From contig CBDCAA010000008.1 in the NCBI GenBank assembly GCA_965213855.1, positions 1,054,001 through 1,118,000 on the forward strand: a DNA stretch of 64,000 bases, read 5' to 3'. The stretch is from JBBROS01 sp965213855. Lineage in GTDB: Bacteria; Pseudomonadota; Alphaproteobacteria; Acetobacterales; Acetobacteraceae. The position numbers were made by a program, and so were the translations under genes. The notes below the pieces were generated by a model. The model had not been told where the DNA came from. It worked only from the letters and a program-made list of their open reading frames with translations, and ran no database searches. Positions 44,532 to 53,775 of the stretch are shown in pieces (position 1 is the first letter of the stretch; every line of letters starts with the position of its first letter).

Positions 44532-46781
44532 CTAAGCCTCAATCATTCCCGGCACAATCTGCGGCCGCGCCTCCGGCAGGGCCAACGTCGCCACCGCGCC
44601 GGGCCCGCCTGCCCGGTCGTCCAGCTCCAGCCGGCCGCCATGGTCCTCCATGATCTTCTTCACGATCGCAAGGCCCAGGCCGGTCCCCTTCACCTTGTGT
44701 GTCACGTATGGCTCCGTGAGCCGGCCCCGGTCCTGCTCCGGCAACCCGATCCCGTCATCCTCCACATGCACCAGCACCGTGCCGCCCTCCGTCACCACCC
44801 GCACGGCGATGTGCCCGGCCGGCTCGCCCGGCTGCCGCGGCCGCATCGCCACTGCATCCGCCGCGTTCTGCAGCAGGTTCGTCAGCGCTTGGCCCAGCAG
44901 CCGCCGGTCACAGCTCGCCATCGGCCCGCGGTCCGGGATGTGCGTCGTCCACTCGATCTCCGGCCGCGACGTCCGTTGCAGGATCAGCGCCTCCCGCGCG
45001 ATCCGGCCGAGATCCTCCGTCCGCATCACCGGTTGCGGCATCCGTGCGAAGGCCGAGAACTCGTCCACCATTCGGCCGATGTCGCCCACATGGCGCACGA
45101 TCGTGTCCGCGCACAGCGCGAACGTCTCCGGGTCGGACGTGATCTCCCGCGTGAACCGCCGCTTCAGCCGCTCCGCGCTGAGCTGGATCGGTGTCAGCGG
45201 GTTCTTGATCTCGTGCGCGATCCGCCGGGCCACGTCGGCCCACGCCGCCTTGCGCTGGGCCGACTGCAGCTCCGTGATGTCGTCGAACGTGACGACATAG
45301 CCGCCGGCCCGCGCCCGGCTGTCGGTGCCGATCCGTACCAGCAGGGTGCGCCGCCGCTGGGTCGGCCCGATCTCGACCTCCGCCGTCTGCGGCCGTCCCG
45401 GATCGGCAGACACCTCGTCCAGCAGTGCGCCGAACTGCGGCACGGCGTCCCGCAGCCGCTCGCCGATCGCTGCCGAGAGATCCATGCCGAGCAACTTGCC
45501 CGCGGCCGCATTCGGCAGCTCGATCCGCCCGTCCGCATCGAGCCCGATGACCCCGGCCGACACGCCGGCCAGCACTGTTTCGGTGAAGCGGCGCCGCTCG
45601 TCGATCTGGCTGTAGGCGTCCATCAGCTCCGTCCGCTGCGCCGCCAACTGCCCTGTCATGCGGTTGAAGGCGCGGCTCAGCCCCGCGACCTCGTCCTCGC
45701 TCTGCATCTCCGGCACGCGCACCGCCAGGTCGCCCGCCCGCACCCGCTCGGCCGCCAGGATCAGCCGCCCGATCGGCCGGGCGATCTGGTTGGCCAGCAC
45801 CAACCCCAGCAGCACCGCCGCCGACAGCACCAGCAGCGCCACCAGCGCGAAGATTAGCGCGAAGGTGATCTGTAGACCCGACCGGTTCTGGTCCAGCCGC
45901 TCGTACTCGGCGACGGCCTGCTCGGTCCGCGCCATGTGGTCCAGGATGGACGGGTCGACCGGCCGGCCGATCAGCAGCATCAGGCTCGGCGTCGCGTTCA
46001 ACTGCACCACCGCCCGCACCTGGCTGCTGTCCGGGCCGCCGATCACCGCGACCTCGCCGCCGCGCGCCAGATCCGTCGCCTCCTTCGGCGCCGGTTCGAC
46101 GCCGTAGCCGGACATCACGCCGACACCCGCGATCACCTGGTTCGTCACCGGCTCATAGATGATCGCCTCCGTCAGGCCCCGCAGCACCGTCTGTGTCTGC
46201 AGGATCTGCCCGAACGTATACGGGTCGTTGGCCAGGATCTGCCCGGCGCGGGCCAGGTCGTTCGCCATGCCCAGCGCGTCGGTGCGGATGTTGTTGCGGT
46301 GCTCCTCCAGGTAGCCGCGCGACGCCTCGAGGCTTTCGTTCAGCGCCGTCCGCACCCGGTCGTTGAACCAGGCCTGGATGCCGAGGTTGAAGAACGCCGT
46401 CGCGAACACCGCTACGACGATCGTCGGCGTGACGGCGACCACGCTGAACAGCAGCACCAGCCGCACATGCAGCCGCGACCCGGCCGAGCCCCGCCGCCGC
46501 TCCGCCCACACCCGGGTCAGCCGCCCGGCCAGCACCGCGCCCAGCAGCAGCAGCACCACAAGGTTCGACAGCACCATCGCGAACACGAGGTTCGGCCGCC
46601 AGGACAGGCTCATGCCACCCGACAGCATGACGAACGTGCCCACGCCCAGCGCGAGAGCGAGCGCCGCCAGCAGCAGTGTGACCACCTTGCCGAGCATCGC
46701 GTTCACCGCCCGGCGCGGGAACGACGGCGCCCGTTCGCCATCCGGGGCGCGTATGCGACGCGGGTCGAACGGCGCGTTCAT
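44532..46781 (-). CDS. ntrY: Sensor histidine kinase NtrY
   Basis: Membrane sensor kinase controlling NtrX; 749 aa. Membrane helices in the first 300 residues (four by eye) with a periplasmic loop between the third and fourth, a HAMP domain, PAS, HisKA with phospho-His in RRIAHEIKNPLTPIQLSAERL, and HATPase (LLQNAADAV, VEDDGIGLPEQDRGRLTEPY, GTGLGLAIVKKI). NtrY proteins sense nitrogen or redox state; some respond to oxygen through the PAS domain. Confidence 0.93.
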   Translation of the reverse strand: MNAPFDPRRIRAPDGERAPSFPRRAVNAMLGKVVTLLLAALALALGVGTFVMLSGGMSLSWRPNLVFAMVLSNLVVLLLLGAVLAGRLTRVWAERRRGSAGSRLHVRLVLLFSVVAVTPTIVVAVFATAFFNLGIQAWFNDRVRTALNESLEASRGYLEEHRNNIRTDALGMANDLARAGQILANDPYTFGQILQTQTVLRGLTEAIIYEPVTNQVIAGVGVMSGYGVEPAPKEATDLARGGEVAVIGGPDSSQVRAVVQLNATPSLMLLIGRPVDPSILDHMARTEQAVAEYERLDQNRSGLQITFALIFALVALLVLSAAVLLGLVLANQIARPIGRLILAAERVRAGDLAVRVPEMQSEDEVAGLSRAFNRMTGQLAAQRTELMDAYSQIDERRRFTETVLAGVSAGVIGLDADGRIELPNAAAGKLLGMDLSAAIGERLRDAVPQFGALLDEVSADPGRPQTAEVEIGPTQRRRTLLVRIGTDSRARAGGYVVTFDDITELQSAQRKAAWADVARRIAHEIKNPLTPIQLSAERLKRRFTREITSDPETFALCADTIVRHVGDIGRMVDEFSAFARMPQPVMRTEDLGRIAREALILQRTSRPEIEWTTHIPDRGPMASCDRRLLGQALTNLLQNAADAVAMRPRQPGEPAGHIAVRVVTEGGTVLVHVEDDGIGLPEQDRGRLTEPYVTHKVKGTGLGLAIVKKIMEDHGGRLELDDRAGGPGAVATLALPEARPQIVPGMIEA

Positions 46782-46934
46782 CGGCCGGGCGTCACGCTTA
46801 TCTTGAAAGGCGGCATGGGGAGTCGGCTGGCGTGGGTTTGTGAGGACCGCAGCGGCGCGGCCAAGTGGCCGTGAGCCGCGACGCGCAGCAAAGCTGCGTC
46901 AGCTGGCCGCCAGGGTGCTATTTGAGACAAGCCG

Positions 46935-48386
46935 TCAGCCGATGCCGCGCACCACCGGGATGTCGAGGTCCCGGATCTTCTTGCGCAACGTGTTCCGGTT
47001 GAGCCCAAGCATCGCTGCCGCCTTGATCTGATTGCCCCGCGTGGCGCCCAGGGTCATCTGGATCAACGGCCGCTCCACCTCGGCGATCACCTGGTCGTAG
47101 ATGTCGCGCATCGGCAGGCCGTCGCGGCCCGCCGCCAGAAAGCTTCGGATATGCCGCTCGACCGCCTGCGCCAGCGGCTCCGGCGCCCCGCCCGTCGTCG
47201 GCAGCTCCGCGCTCGCGCCCGATTCGGCCAGCTCGGCATGGATCACCTCGCCGCCGATCACCTCTTGCGGATACAGCGCCGCCAGCCGGCGCATCAAATT
47301 CTCCAGCTCCCGCACGTTGCCGGGCCAGCGGTGCTGCCGAAGCCGGTCGAGCGCCGACTGGTCCATGCTCTTGCCCGGCAGCCCGGAATCGCGCGCCTTG
47401 TCCAGGAAATGGCGCGCCAGCACCGGAATGTCCTCCAGCCGCTCACGCAGCGGCGGCAGCCGGATCGGCACCACGTTCAGCCGGTAGAACAGGTCTTCGC
47501 GGAACTGCCCGGCGCGGATCGCCTGGCGCAGATCCCGGTGCGTCGCCGCCACGATCCGCGCATTGGCGCGGATGGGCTGGCGGCCGCCCACCGTCGTGAA
47601 CTCGCCTTCTTGCAGCACCCGCAGCAGCCGCGTCTGCGCCTCTGCCGGCATGTCGCCGATCTCGTCCAGGAACAGCGTGCCGCCCGCCGCCTGCTCGAAC
47701 CGGCCTTGCGCCCGGTTCATCGCCCCGGTGAACGACCCGCGCTCATGCCCGAACAGCTCGCTCTCGATCAGCTCGCGCGGGATGGCCGCCATGTTGATCG
47801 CGACGAACGGCCCGGTCCGCCGCCGCCCATAGTCGTGCAGCGCCCGCGCCACCAGTTCCTTCCCGGTGCCGCTCTCGCCGTTGACCATCACCGTCAGGTC
47901 CGTCGTCGTCAGCCGGGCGATGCTGCGGTAGATCTCCTGCATTGCGACGCTGCGGCCGATGAGGGGCAGCCGCTCCTCGCTGTCGCGCGCTTCGGGCGGG
48001 GGCGCATTGGCCGGATCCGCCGGGGCCTCCAGTGCCCGGCCCACCACGGCCAGCAGCTCCTTCAGGTCGAACGGCTTCGGAAGATATTCGAACGCCCCCC
48101 GCTGCGCCGCCTTCACCGCCGTCATCAAGGTCGACTGCGCGCTCATCACCACGACCCGCAGCTCCGGCCGCACCCGCTTGATGCGCGGGATCAGGTCCAA
48201 CCCGTTCTCGTCCGGCATCACCACGTCGGTGATGACCAGGTCGCCCTCCCCGTCCTCCACCCAGCGCCACAGCGTCGCGGCGTTGCCGGTGCAGCGAACC
48301 TGGTAGCCGGAGCGGCCGAGCGCCTGGGTCAGCACCGTCCGGATGGACCGGTCGTCATCCGCGATCAGCACGGTGGGGGGAGTCAT
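46935..48386 (-). CDS. ntrC: Nitrogen regulator NtrC
   Basis: Response regulator and sigma-54 activator of nitrogen-assimilation genes. 483 aa: receiver VLIADDDRSIRTVL with VITDVVMPDENGLD, AAA+ domain with Walker A NGESGTGKELVARA, ESELFGHERGSFTGAMNRA (GSFTGA instead of GAFTGA) and LFLDEIGDMPAE, and a Fis-type HTH with NQIKAAAMLGLNRNTLRKKI. It follows ntrB by 10 bp and precedes ntrY by 153 bp. Confidence 0.95.
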   Translation of the reverse strand: MTPPTVLIADDDRSIRTVLTQALGRSGYQVRCTGNAATLWRWVEDGEGDLVITDVVMPDENGLDLIPRIKRVRPELRVVVMSAQSTLMTAVKAAQRGAFEYLPKPFDLKELLAVVGRALEAPADPANAPPPEARDSEERLPLIGRSVAMQEIYRSIARLTTTDLTVMVNGESGTGKELVARALHDYGRRRTGPFVAINMAAIPRELIESELFGHERGSFTGAMNRAQGRFEQAAGGTLFLDEIGDMPAEAQTRLLRVLQEGEFTTVGGRQPIRANARIVAATHRDLRQAIRAGQFREDLFYRLNVVPIRLPPLRERLEDIPVLARHFLDKARDSGLPGKSMDQSALDRLRQHRWPGNVRELENLMRRLAALYPQEVIGGEVIHAELAESGASAELPTTGGAPEPLAQAVERHIRSFLAAGRDGLPMRDIYDQVIAEVERPLIQMTLGATRGNQIKAAAMLGLNRNTLRKKIRDLDIPVVRGIG

Positions 48387-48396
48387 CTTGGTTCCT

Positions 48397-49557
48397 TCAG
48401 GACGCGTCTGCTTCGGCCTCGGTCAGTACGGGCAGGCATAGGCGGAACTCGGTCCGGCCAGGCCGGCTATCCACCTCGATCAGCCCATCATGGTCGCCGA
48501 CGATCTTGGCCACCAGGGCAAGCCCAAGGCCGCTGCCCGACGGCTTGCCGCTCACGAACGGCTCGAACAGATGCGGCCGGATGTCTTCTGCAATGCCGGG
48601 CCCGTTGTCGCGCACGCTGACCACCAGCGGCAGGTGCTGCCGTTGTCCGCTGCCCGGAACCGCGAGCCTGACGCCATGCTGGTAAGCGGTCGTGAGCACG
48701 ATCTCGCCCCCGCCGCGGCCCGCCAGGTCGGCGTCGGACAGGATCGACTCGGCCGCGTTCTTCACCAGGTTCAGCAGCACCTGGACCAGTTGGTCGCGGT
48801 TGCCCCAGACCGGCGGCAGGCTCGGGTCGTAGGTCTCCGTGATCCGCAGTGTCTGCGCGAACCCGGTGTGCGCAAGCCGCCGCACGTGCTCCAGCACGCG
48901 GTGGATGTTCACCGCCCGCCGCTCGATCGGCTTCTCGCCGAAGACTTCCATCCGGTCCACGAGCGCGCGGATCCGGTCCGCCTCGTCCCGGATCAGCACC
49001 GTCAGCTCGCGATCCTGGTCGGCGACGCTCGCCTCCAGCAGCTGCGCCGCGCCGCGTATGCCGGAAAGGGGGTTCTTCACCTCATGCGCCAGGATCGCCG
49101 ACATCCCGCTCACGCTGCGTGCCGCACCGCGGAATGCCATCTGCCGATCCAGCGCCCGCGCGGCCGAGCTGTCCTGGAACGTCATCAGCACGGCCCCCGG
49201 CTCCTCGATCAGCGGCGCGGCCTGGACCATGATGCCGCGCTTGTGGATGCGCGGACTTTCGAGGCTCAGGTCGTGATCGGCGATCGTCGTGCCGTGCGTG
49301 CGCACCAGATCGAGCATCGAGAAGATCGGATGGTCGGGCGGCAACAGGGCGCCCAGCGACATGTGCCCGAGCTGCAGGGTGGACAAGCCAAGGAAGTTCT
49401 CGGCCGCCTGGTTGGCGTAACGGAACCGGTTCGCGGCATCCAGCAGCACGGTCGCTACCGGCATGGTGCCCAGCATCGCCATGCCGTCGAGCGTCGACGC
49501 CCGCGGGCTCAGCCGCTCCACCAGCGCGAGGCTGCCACGCTTGAGCGCGCCCTTCAC
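48397..49557 (-). CDS. ntrB: Nitrogen sensor kinase NtrB
   Basis: Cytosolic histidine kinase that phosphorylates NtrC under nitrogen limitation, controlled by PII. 386 aa: PAS domain (about 20-130), HisKA with AILAHEVKNPLSGIRGAAQLLE, HATPase with LLNLVKNAAESIL, DNGPGIAEDIRPHLFEPF and GSGLGLALVAKIVGD. The GTG start at 49557 overlaps the dusB stop (GTGA); a longer upstream reading contains only Arg/Gly-rich residues antisense to dusB and is rejected. Confidence 0.93.
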   Translation of the reverse strand: MKGALKRGSLALVERLSPRASTLDGMAMLGTMPVATVLLDAANRFRYANQAAENFLGLSTLQLGHMSLGALLPPDHPIFSMLDLVRTHGTTIADHDLSLESPRIHKRGIMVQAAPLIEEPGAVLMTFQDSSAARALDRQMAFRGAARSVSGMSAILAHEVKNPLSGIRGAAQLLEASVADQDRELTVLIRDEADRIRALVDRMEVFGEKPIERRAVNIHRVLEHVRRLAHTGFAQTLRITETYDPSLPPVWGNRDQLVQVLLNLVKNAAESILSDADLAGRGGGEIVLTTAYQHGVRLAVPGSGQRQHLPLVVSVRDNGPGIAEDIRPHLFEPFVSGKPSGSGLGLALVAKIVGDHDGLIEVDSRPGRTEFRLCLPVLTEAEADAS

Positions 49558-50621
49558 GCCGCGAGCGCCTGCGGCTCGGGCCCCGCCCGCTCCGCCCCGC
49601 TGCCGATCAGCGGATCGTAGAAGGCGTCGATCAGCTCCCGCACCTCCTCGGGCCGTCCCAGACGGTTCACCGCCGCCCGGAACTCGCCCGAGCCGAACAG
49701 GCCGCGCGAGTACCACGACACGTGCTTGCGTGCGACCCGCACCCCGGCCTCGGCCCCGCAATGCGTCAGCATCGCCTCATAATGTTCGAGCAATATGGCT
49801 TTCTGCTCCGCCAAGGAGGGCTCGCGCTGCGGAACGCCCGTCATCAGATAGCGCGCCACCTGGGCCGTGAACCAGGGCCGCCCATAGCAGCCGCGACCGA
49901 TCATCACGCCGTCCGCGCCGGATTGCGCCAGCGCCTCGGCCGCGTCCCGCTCGGTCAGGATGTCGCCGTTGGCGATCACCGGGATCGATACCGCCGCCTT
50001 CACCTGCGCAATGAACCGCCAATCGGCAATGCCGGTATAGAACTGCTGCCGGGTGCGCCCATGCACCGTCACCATCTGGATGCCGCACCCCTCGGCGATC
50101 CGCGCCAGCGAGGGCGCATTGAGGTTCGCGTGGTCCCACCCCATCCGCATCTTCAGCGTCACTGGGACGTCGACGGCCCGAACCGTCGCTTCAAGCAGGC
50201 GCGCCGCCGCCGTTTCGTCGCGCATCAGCGCCGAGCCGGCTGCCTGCCCCACCGCCACCTTCTTGACCGGGCAGCCGAAGTTGATGTCGACCAGGTTGGC
50301 CCCGTGCCCGACCGCGATCCGGGCTGCCTCCGCCATCGCGGCCGGATCGCATCCTGCAAGCTGAACCGCGGCTGGCCCGCCGCTGCCGTCGACCTCGGCC
50401 ATGCGCAGCGTCGTGCGGTTCTCGCGCACCATTGCCCATGACGCGATCATCTCCGATACCACCAGCCCGGCGCCATGCTTCTTCGCCAGCCGCCGGAATG
50501 GCAGGTCCGTCACGCCCGACATGGGCGCGAGCACGACCGGGGTTTCGAGCCGCACCGCTGTCGGGCCGGAGCCGAGGGTGAGTGCCGACAGGCGGAAGGG
50601 CGCGGAATGACTGCCTATCAT
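49554..50621 (-). CDS. dusB: tRNA-dihydrouridine synthase DusB
   Basis: FMN-dependent reduction of uridine in tRNA D-loops. 355 aa TIM-barrel. Features: VVLAPMSGVTDLPFRRLAKK, VSEMIAS, the catalytic Cys in DINFGCPVKKV, LKMRMGWD, VHGRTRQQFYTG and GDILTERDAAEAL, and the C-terminal helical domain with KHVSWYSRGL. The first gene of the dusB-ntrB-ntrC operon, as is common in alphaproteobacteria; divergent from ispDF. Confidence 0.93.
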   Translation of the reverse strand: MIGSHSAPFRLSALTLGSGPTAVRLETPVVLAPMSGVTDLPFRRLAKKHGAGLVVSEMIASWAMVRENRTTLRMAEVDGSGGPAAVQLAGCDPAAMAEAARIAVGHGANLVDINFGCPVKKVAVGQAAGSALMRDETAAARLLEATVRAVDVPVTLKMRMGWDHANLNAPSLARIAEGCGIQMVTVHGRTRQQFYTGIADWRFIAQVKAAVSIPVIANGDILTERDAAEALAQSGADGVMIGRGCYGRPWFTAQVARYLMTGVPQREPSLAEQKAILLEHYEAMLTHCGAEAGVRVARKHVSWYSRGLFGSGEFRAAVNRLGRPEEVRELIDAFYDPLIGSGAERAGPEPQALAA

Positions 50622-50720
50622 TTGTGCAGATTACGGCGTCGTGGCGCATGACGCAATCATCCAGTGTGTTCTACCTTTCCTAACTTGACGCAACCTTAGC
50701 GAGCAAAGACTGATAACGAA
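50622..50720. promoter_or_regulatory. Divergent promoter region dusB / ispDF
   Basis: The 99-bp AT-richer segment must hold promoters for both operons. TTGACG and TGATAA on the plus strand near 50690-50716 could be part of the ispDF promoter with a loose spacing. No NtrC-type or sigma-54 (GG-GC) box is evident. Confidence 0.35.
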
Positions 50721-51851
50721 ATGACAATTGCCGCACTTCTTGTCGCCGCCGGGTCTGGCACACGGTTCGGGGCCGACCAGCCGAAACAGTTTGTCACGAT
50801 CGGCGGCCGGCCTATCTTGCGCTGGGCAGCAGACGCGCTGGCCCGCGTCGTCGACGTGCTTCAGCCGGTCGGCGATCCGGCCCGGGTCGCAGCCGCATTG
50901 AATGGTCTCAATTACCAACCTGTTGTTTCAGGCGGAGAAACGCGGCAAGACAGCGTGAGACTCGGTCTCGAAGCACTCGCCCGCCATGCCCCGGACGTCG
51001 TTCTCGTCCATGATGCGGCCCGGCCCTATATTCCCGAAGGAACTGTCCCGGCGCTGCTGGCCGCCCTCCGAAGCAGGCCCGGTGCCATCCCGGCGTTGCC
51101 GGTTGTAGACACCCTGAAACGGGTTGAGGCAGACGGTCTTCTTACAACCGTGTCCCGTGGCGGGCTGGTGCGGTCGCAAACGCCGCAAGCCTTTCGGTTC
51201 GACATCCTGCTTGATCTGCACCGCTCGCATCCGCAAGGCGCGACCGACGACGCTTCCCTGCTGGAAGCGGCCGGGCACGAGGTGGCGATCGTCCCGGGGT
51301 CAGAGGACAACATCAAGCTGACCTACCCGGAGGACCTCGCCCGCCTCGCCCGCATCCTGGTGCCTCCGCTGACACCGCGGGTCGGCACCGGTTTCGACGT
51401 CCACGTGTTGGTTGGAGGCCGGCCCTTGATCCTGTGTGGGATTACCGTGCCGCACGAGAAGGGACTGGCAGGGCATTCCGACGCCGACGTCGGCATCCAC
51501 GCGCTCTGCGATGCGATCTATGGCGCCCTCGCCGAAGGCGACATCGGCCGGCACTTTCCCCCAAGCGAGGACACTTGGAAGGACGCCGACAGCGCCCGCT
51601 TTCTGCGCCACGCCGCCGAACGCATCGCCGCCCGCGGCGGACGGCTGGCCAACGCCGACGTCACGCTCATCTGCGAACGGCCGAAGATCACCCCGCATGC
51701 CCCGGCCATGATCGCGCGGCTCGCGGCGCTACTCGGCGTCCCGGACACCAGGATTTCAGTGAAGGCGACCACCACGGAGCGCCTCGGCTTCGCAGGCCGG
51801 GGCGAAGGCATCGCGGCACAGGCAGCGGTGACGCTGCTCGTGCCCGATTGA
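50721..51851 (+). CDS. ispDF: Bifunctional IspD/IspF of the MEP isoprenoid pathway
   Basis: Carries 2-C-methyl-D-erythritol 4-phosphate cytidylyltransferase and MECDP synthase in one chain of 376 aa. IspD (about 1-215): LLVAAGSGTRFG, PVVDTLKR and GATDDASLLE. IspF (about 220-376): GTGFDVHVLVGG, GHSDADVGIHALCDAI and TTTERLGFAGRGEGI. The fusion is typical of many alphaproteobacteria. Divergent from dusB. Confidence 0.95.
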   Translation: MTIAALLVAAGSGTRFGADQPKQFVTIGGRPILRWAADALARVVDVLQPVGDPARVAAALNGLNYQPVVSGGETRQDSVRLGLEALARHAPDVVLVHDAARPYIPEGTVPALLAALRSRPGAIPALPVVDTLKRVEADGLLTTVSRGGLVRSQTPQAFRFDILLDLHRSHPQGATDDASLLEAAGHEVAIVPGSEDNIKLTYPEDLARLARILVPPLTPRVGTGFDVHVLVGGRPLILCGITVPHEKGLAGHSDADVGIHALCDAIYGALAEGDIGRHFPPSEDTWKDADSARFLRHAAERIAARGGRLANADVTLICERPKITPHAPAMIARLAALLGVPDTRISVKATTTERLGFAGRGEGIAAQAAVTLLVPD

Positions 51852-51888
51852 CGGCATTTTAAACGATGTATTTCAGCGGAGCAGTCGT

Positions 51889-52773
51889 ATGGGAGCGAGC
51901 GGACAAGGTTACATGATCATGGCCTTCGGGCCGAATCGTTACACGGACATGGCGGTCAACCTCGCCGCGTCGATCCGCATCAAGGACCCGACCCGGCGGA
52001 TCTGCCTGGTGAGCGACCGGGCGCCGCAACCACGTGTTGCCGCCTGCTTCGACGACGTCGTTCGCATGCCGCCTGATCCTCGCTACCCGCATTTGATGGC
52101 CAAGCTGCGCTCATTCGAGCTGTCCCCTTATCGGCAGACCATGTTCGTCGACGCCGACTGCCTCATGGTCAAGGCCGACGCCGACCAGCTCTGGGCCCGC
52201 GCCACCCAACGCCCGTTCAGCATCACCGGCGAGAAGAGGAGTGAGGGTCGCTGGAAAGGTCTCGATATCGCCGCGATGCGCGCAACGGTCGGGGCCCCTT
52301 ACGTCGTGCAGATGAATAGCGGCGTCTTCACGTTCGACCGCTCGGCCGCGGCCGAGCGGTTCTTCGCCCTGGTGAACCACCTTTACTTGACGCGCAGCGA
52401 CGCGTTCGCAGACGCTCACCTCTGGGGCGGGACCGGGCAGACCACCGAACCCTATTTGGGGCTGGCAATGGGCCTGCTCGGGATGGGAACGGAGAACATG
52501 GCCAACATCGGGCCCAACTCCTGGTCCGTATCGACCTGGCGCACCGTTCACTGCACCCGCGGCGGACTGGTGATGAAGGCAGACCGGTTCTTGTTCGACA
52601 AATCTTACCTGCCGACGCGGCTGGCGCTGCTCCTGCCCACCTTCCTGCACTTTGTGGGCCTCAAGCCCCGCGCCCTGTATGACCGGATGGTCCGCGAGCT
52701 GCACGCCGATAGGGTGCACAACCAGCCCGCAGGCTTTGGCGCCTTCGCCGACGATCCAGTCGCCACCGCCTGA
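51889..52773 (+). CDS. Glycosyltransferase-like protein (GT8-type fold)
   Basis: 294 aa, no signal peptide. The start resembles GT-A nucleotide-sugar enzymes (MIMAFGPNRYTDMAVNLAAS), and a DxD-like metal motif occurs in QTMFVDADCLMVK. The central part (QMNSGVFTFDRSAAAERFF) is typical of GT8-like proteins that use nucleotide sugars. The acceptor is unknown. It lies 38 bp after ispDF in the same direction. Could be involved in cell-surface sugar synthesis. Confidence 0.6.
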   Translation: MGASGQGYMIMAFGPNRYTDMAVNLAASIRIKDPTRRICLVSDRAPQPRVAACFDDVVRMPPDPRYPHLMAKLRSFELSPYRQTMFVDADCLMVKADADQLWARATQRPFSITGEKRSEGRWKGLDIAAMRATVGAPYVVQMNSGVFTFDRSAAAERFFALVNHLYLTRSDAFADAHLWGGTGQTTEPYLGLAMGLLGMGTENMANIGPNSWSVSTWRTVHCTRGGLVMKADRFLFDKSYLPTRLALLLPTFLHFVGLKPRALYDRMVRELHADRVHNQPAGFGAFADDPVATA

Positions 52774-52798
52774 ATCTCGCGCCCGGACCCGGGCAAAT

Positions 52799-52875
52799 TG
52801 GTCGGAGCGGCGGGATTCGAACCCACGACCCCCAGTCCCCCAGACTGATGCGCTACCAGACTGCGCTACGCTCCG
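52799..52875 (-). tRNA. tRNA-Pro (anticodon GGG)
   Basis: Cloverleaf on the minus strand: acceptor CGGAGCG with CGCTCCG, D arm with GCGCAGTCTGGTAGCGC, anticodon arm with loop CTGGGGG (anticodon GGG, reads CCC/CCU), T arm with GGGTTCGAATCCC. CCA is encoded. 77 nt. No integrase follows it. Confidence 0.95.
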
Positions 52876-53056
52876 ACCGCCGGCCGGACGTAGCAGCCTC
52901 GGCTTGCCAGGGCAAGCAAAGCAGAAGGCCAGGCGGGCGAGCACCCCCCGAGCGCACCCGCGCTGTCCAGTCCAGACGCGGCGACGGATTGGTGTGGGTG
53001 GCGCAGCTGGCACGATCGTGTCACCACGGGCCGGGTCGCTATAGGGGGGCCGCTTC

Positions 53057-53608
53057 ATGGCCGACGAACTGCCGCACGAGGTCGCCGCCGAGGACAAACG
53101 GATTGCATTGCTTATTGCCGTGCTCGCCCTTTGTCTCGCCGTCGTCGAGACCGGAGCAAAGAGCGCCCAGACCGAAGCGATCAGCCGCAACGTCGAAAGC
53201 ACGGACGCTTGGTCGTTCTACCAGGCCCGCACCATCCGCCAAACGTTGGTCACCACCGCGGCCGAACTGGCGGACCTCACAAAGTCGGCCAATCCGGCCG
53301 CCACTGCGGCGCAGCAGAAGAGCTGGCGCGATACCGCCGCGCGCTGGGAAGACGACCCGGCCGGGGGCGACGGCAAGAAGCAGCTCGCCGAGAAAGCCAG
53401 AGTTATCGAGGATCAGCGCGAGACGGCCATGGCGCGCTACCATCTCTACGAGTATGGCGCAGCCCTGCTCGACGTTGCCATCGTCGTCGCCTCCGCCTCG
53501 ATCGTGACCGGGGTCGCCCTGCTTGTCGGTGTCAGCGCCTTGCTCGGTGTCGGAGGCGTCGCGCTCGGCATCCTGGGCTGGGTCGCCCCGCTCGCCATCC
53601 ACATCTGA
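53057..53608 (+). CDS. DUF4337-family membrane protein
   Basis: 183 aa. One N-terminal hydrophobic segment (IALLIAVLALCLAVVETGAKSAQ), a helical soluble middle with NVESTDAWSFYQARTIRQTL, and two C-terminal hydrophobic segments (DVAIVVASASIVTGVALLVG and LGVGGVALGILGW). This matches DUF4337 proteins, whose function is unknown. The gene stands alone between the tRNA-Pro and the chemoreceptor. Confidence 0.75.
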   Translation: MADELPHEVAAEDKRIALLIAVLALCLAVVETGAKSAQTEAISRNVESTDAWSFYQARTIRQTLVTTAAELADLTKSANPAATAAQQKSWRDTAARWEDDPAGGDGKKQLAEKARVIEDQRETAMARYHLYEYGAALLDVAIVVASASIVTGVALLVGVSALLGVGGVALGILGWVAPLAIHI

Positions 53609-53775
53609 TCGAAGTGAGACGGCGCTGGCGCCTCCAGCGATGTCGCCGCACGGATCTCGCGCTTGGTAACAGGCGGCGGCGCGTTACAAAGCCTTAAGCC
53701 GGCCGCCGTTGACCCGCTCTCATTCGTTGCAAGTGAGGGCGATTGGGATGACCCGGCTGCACGAGCCCGCACGGC

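Noticed and set aside
46363..48620. Long plus-strand frames opposite ntrY and ntrC
   Set aside because: They are Arg/Gln/His-rich shadows without motifs, while the minus strand encodes well-conserved regulators.
52799..53056. tRNA-Pro as an integration hotspot
   Set aside because: No integrase, no repeat of the tRNA 3' end and no change in gene content nearby was seen.
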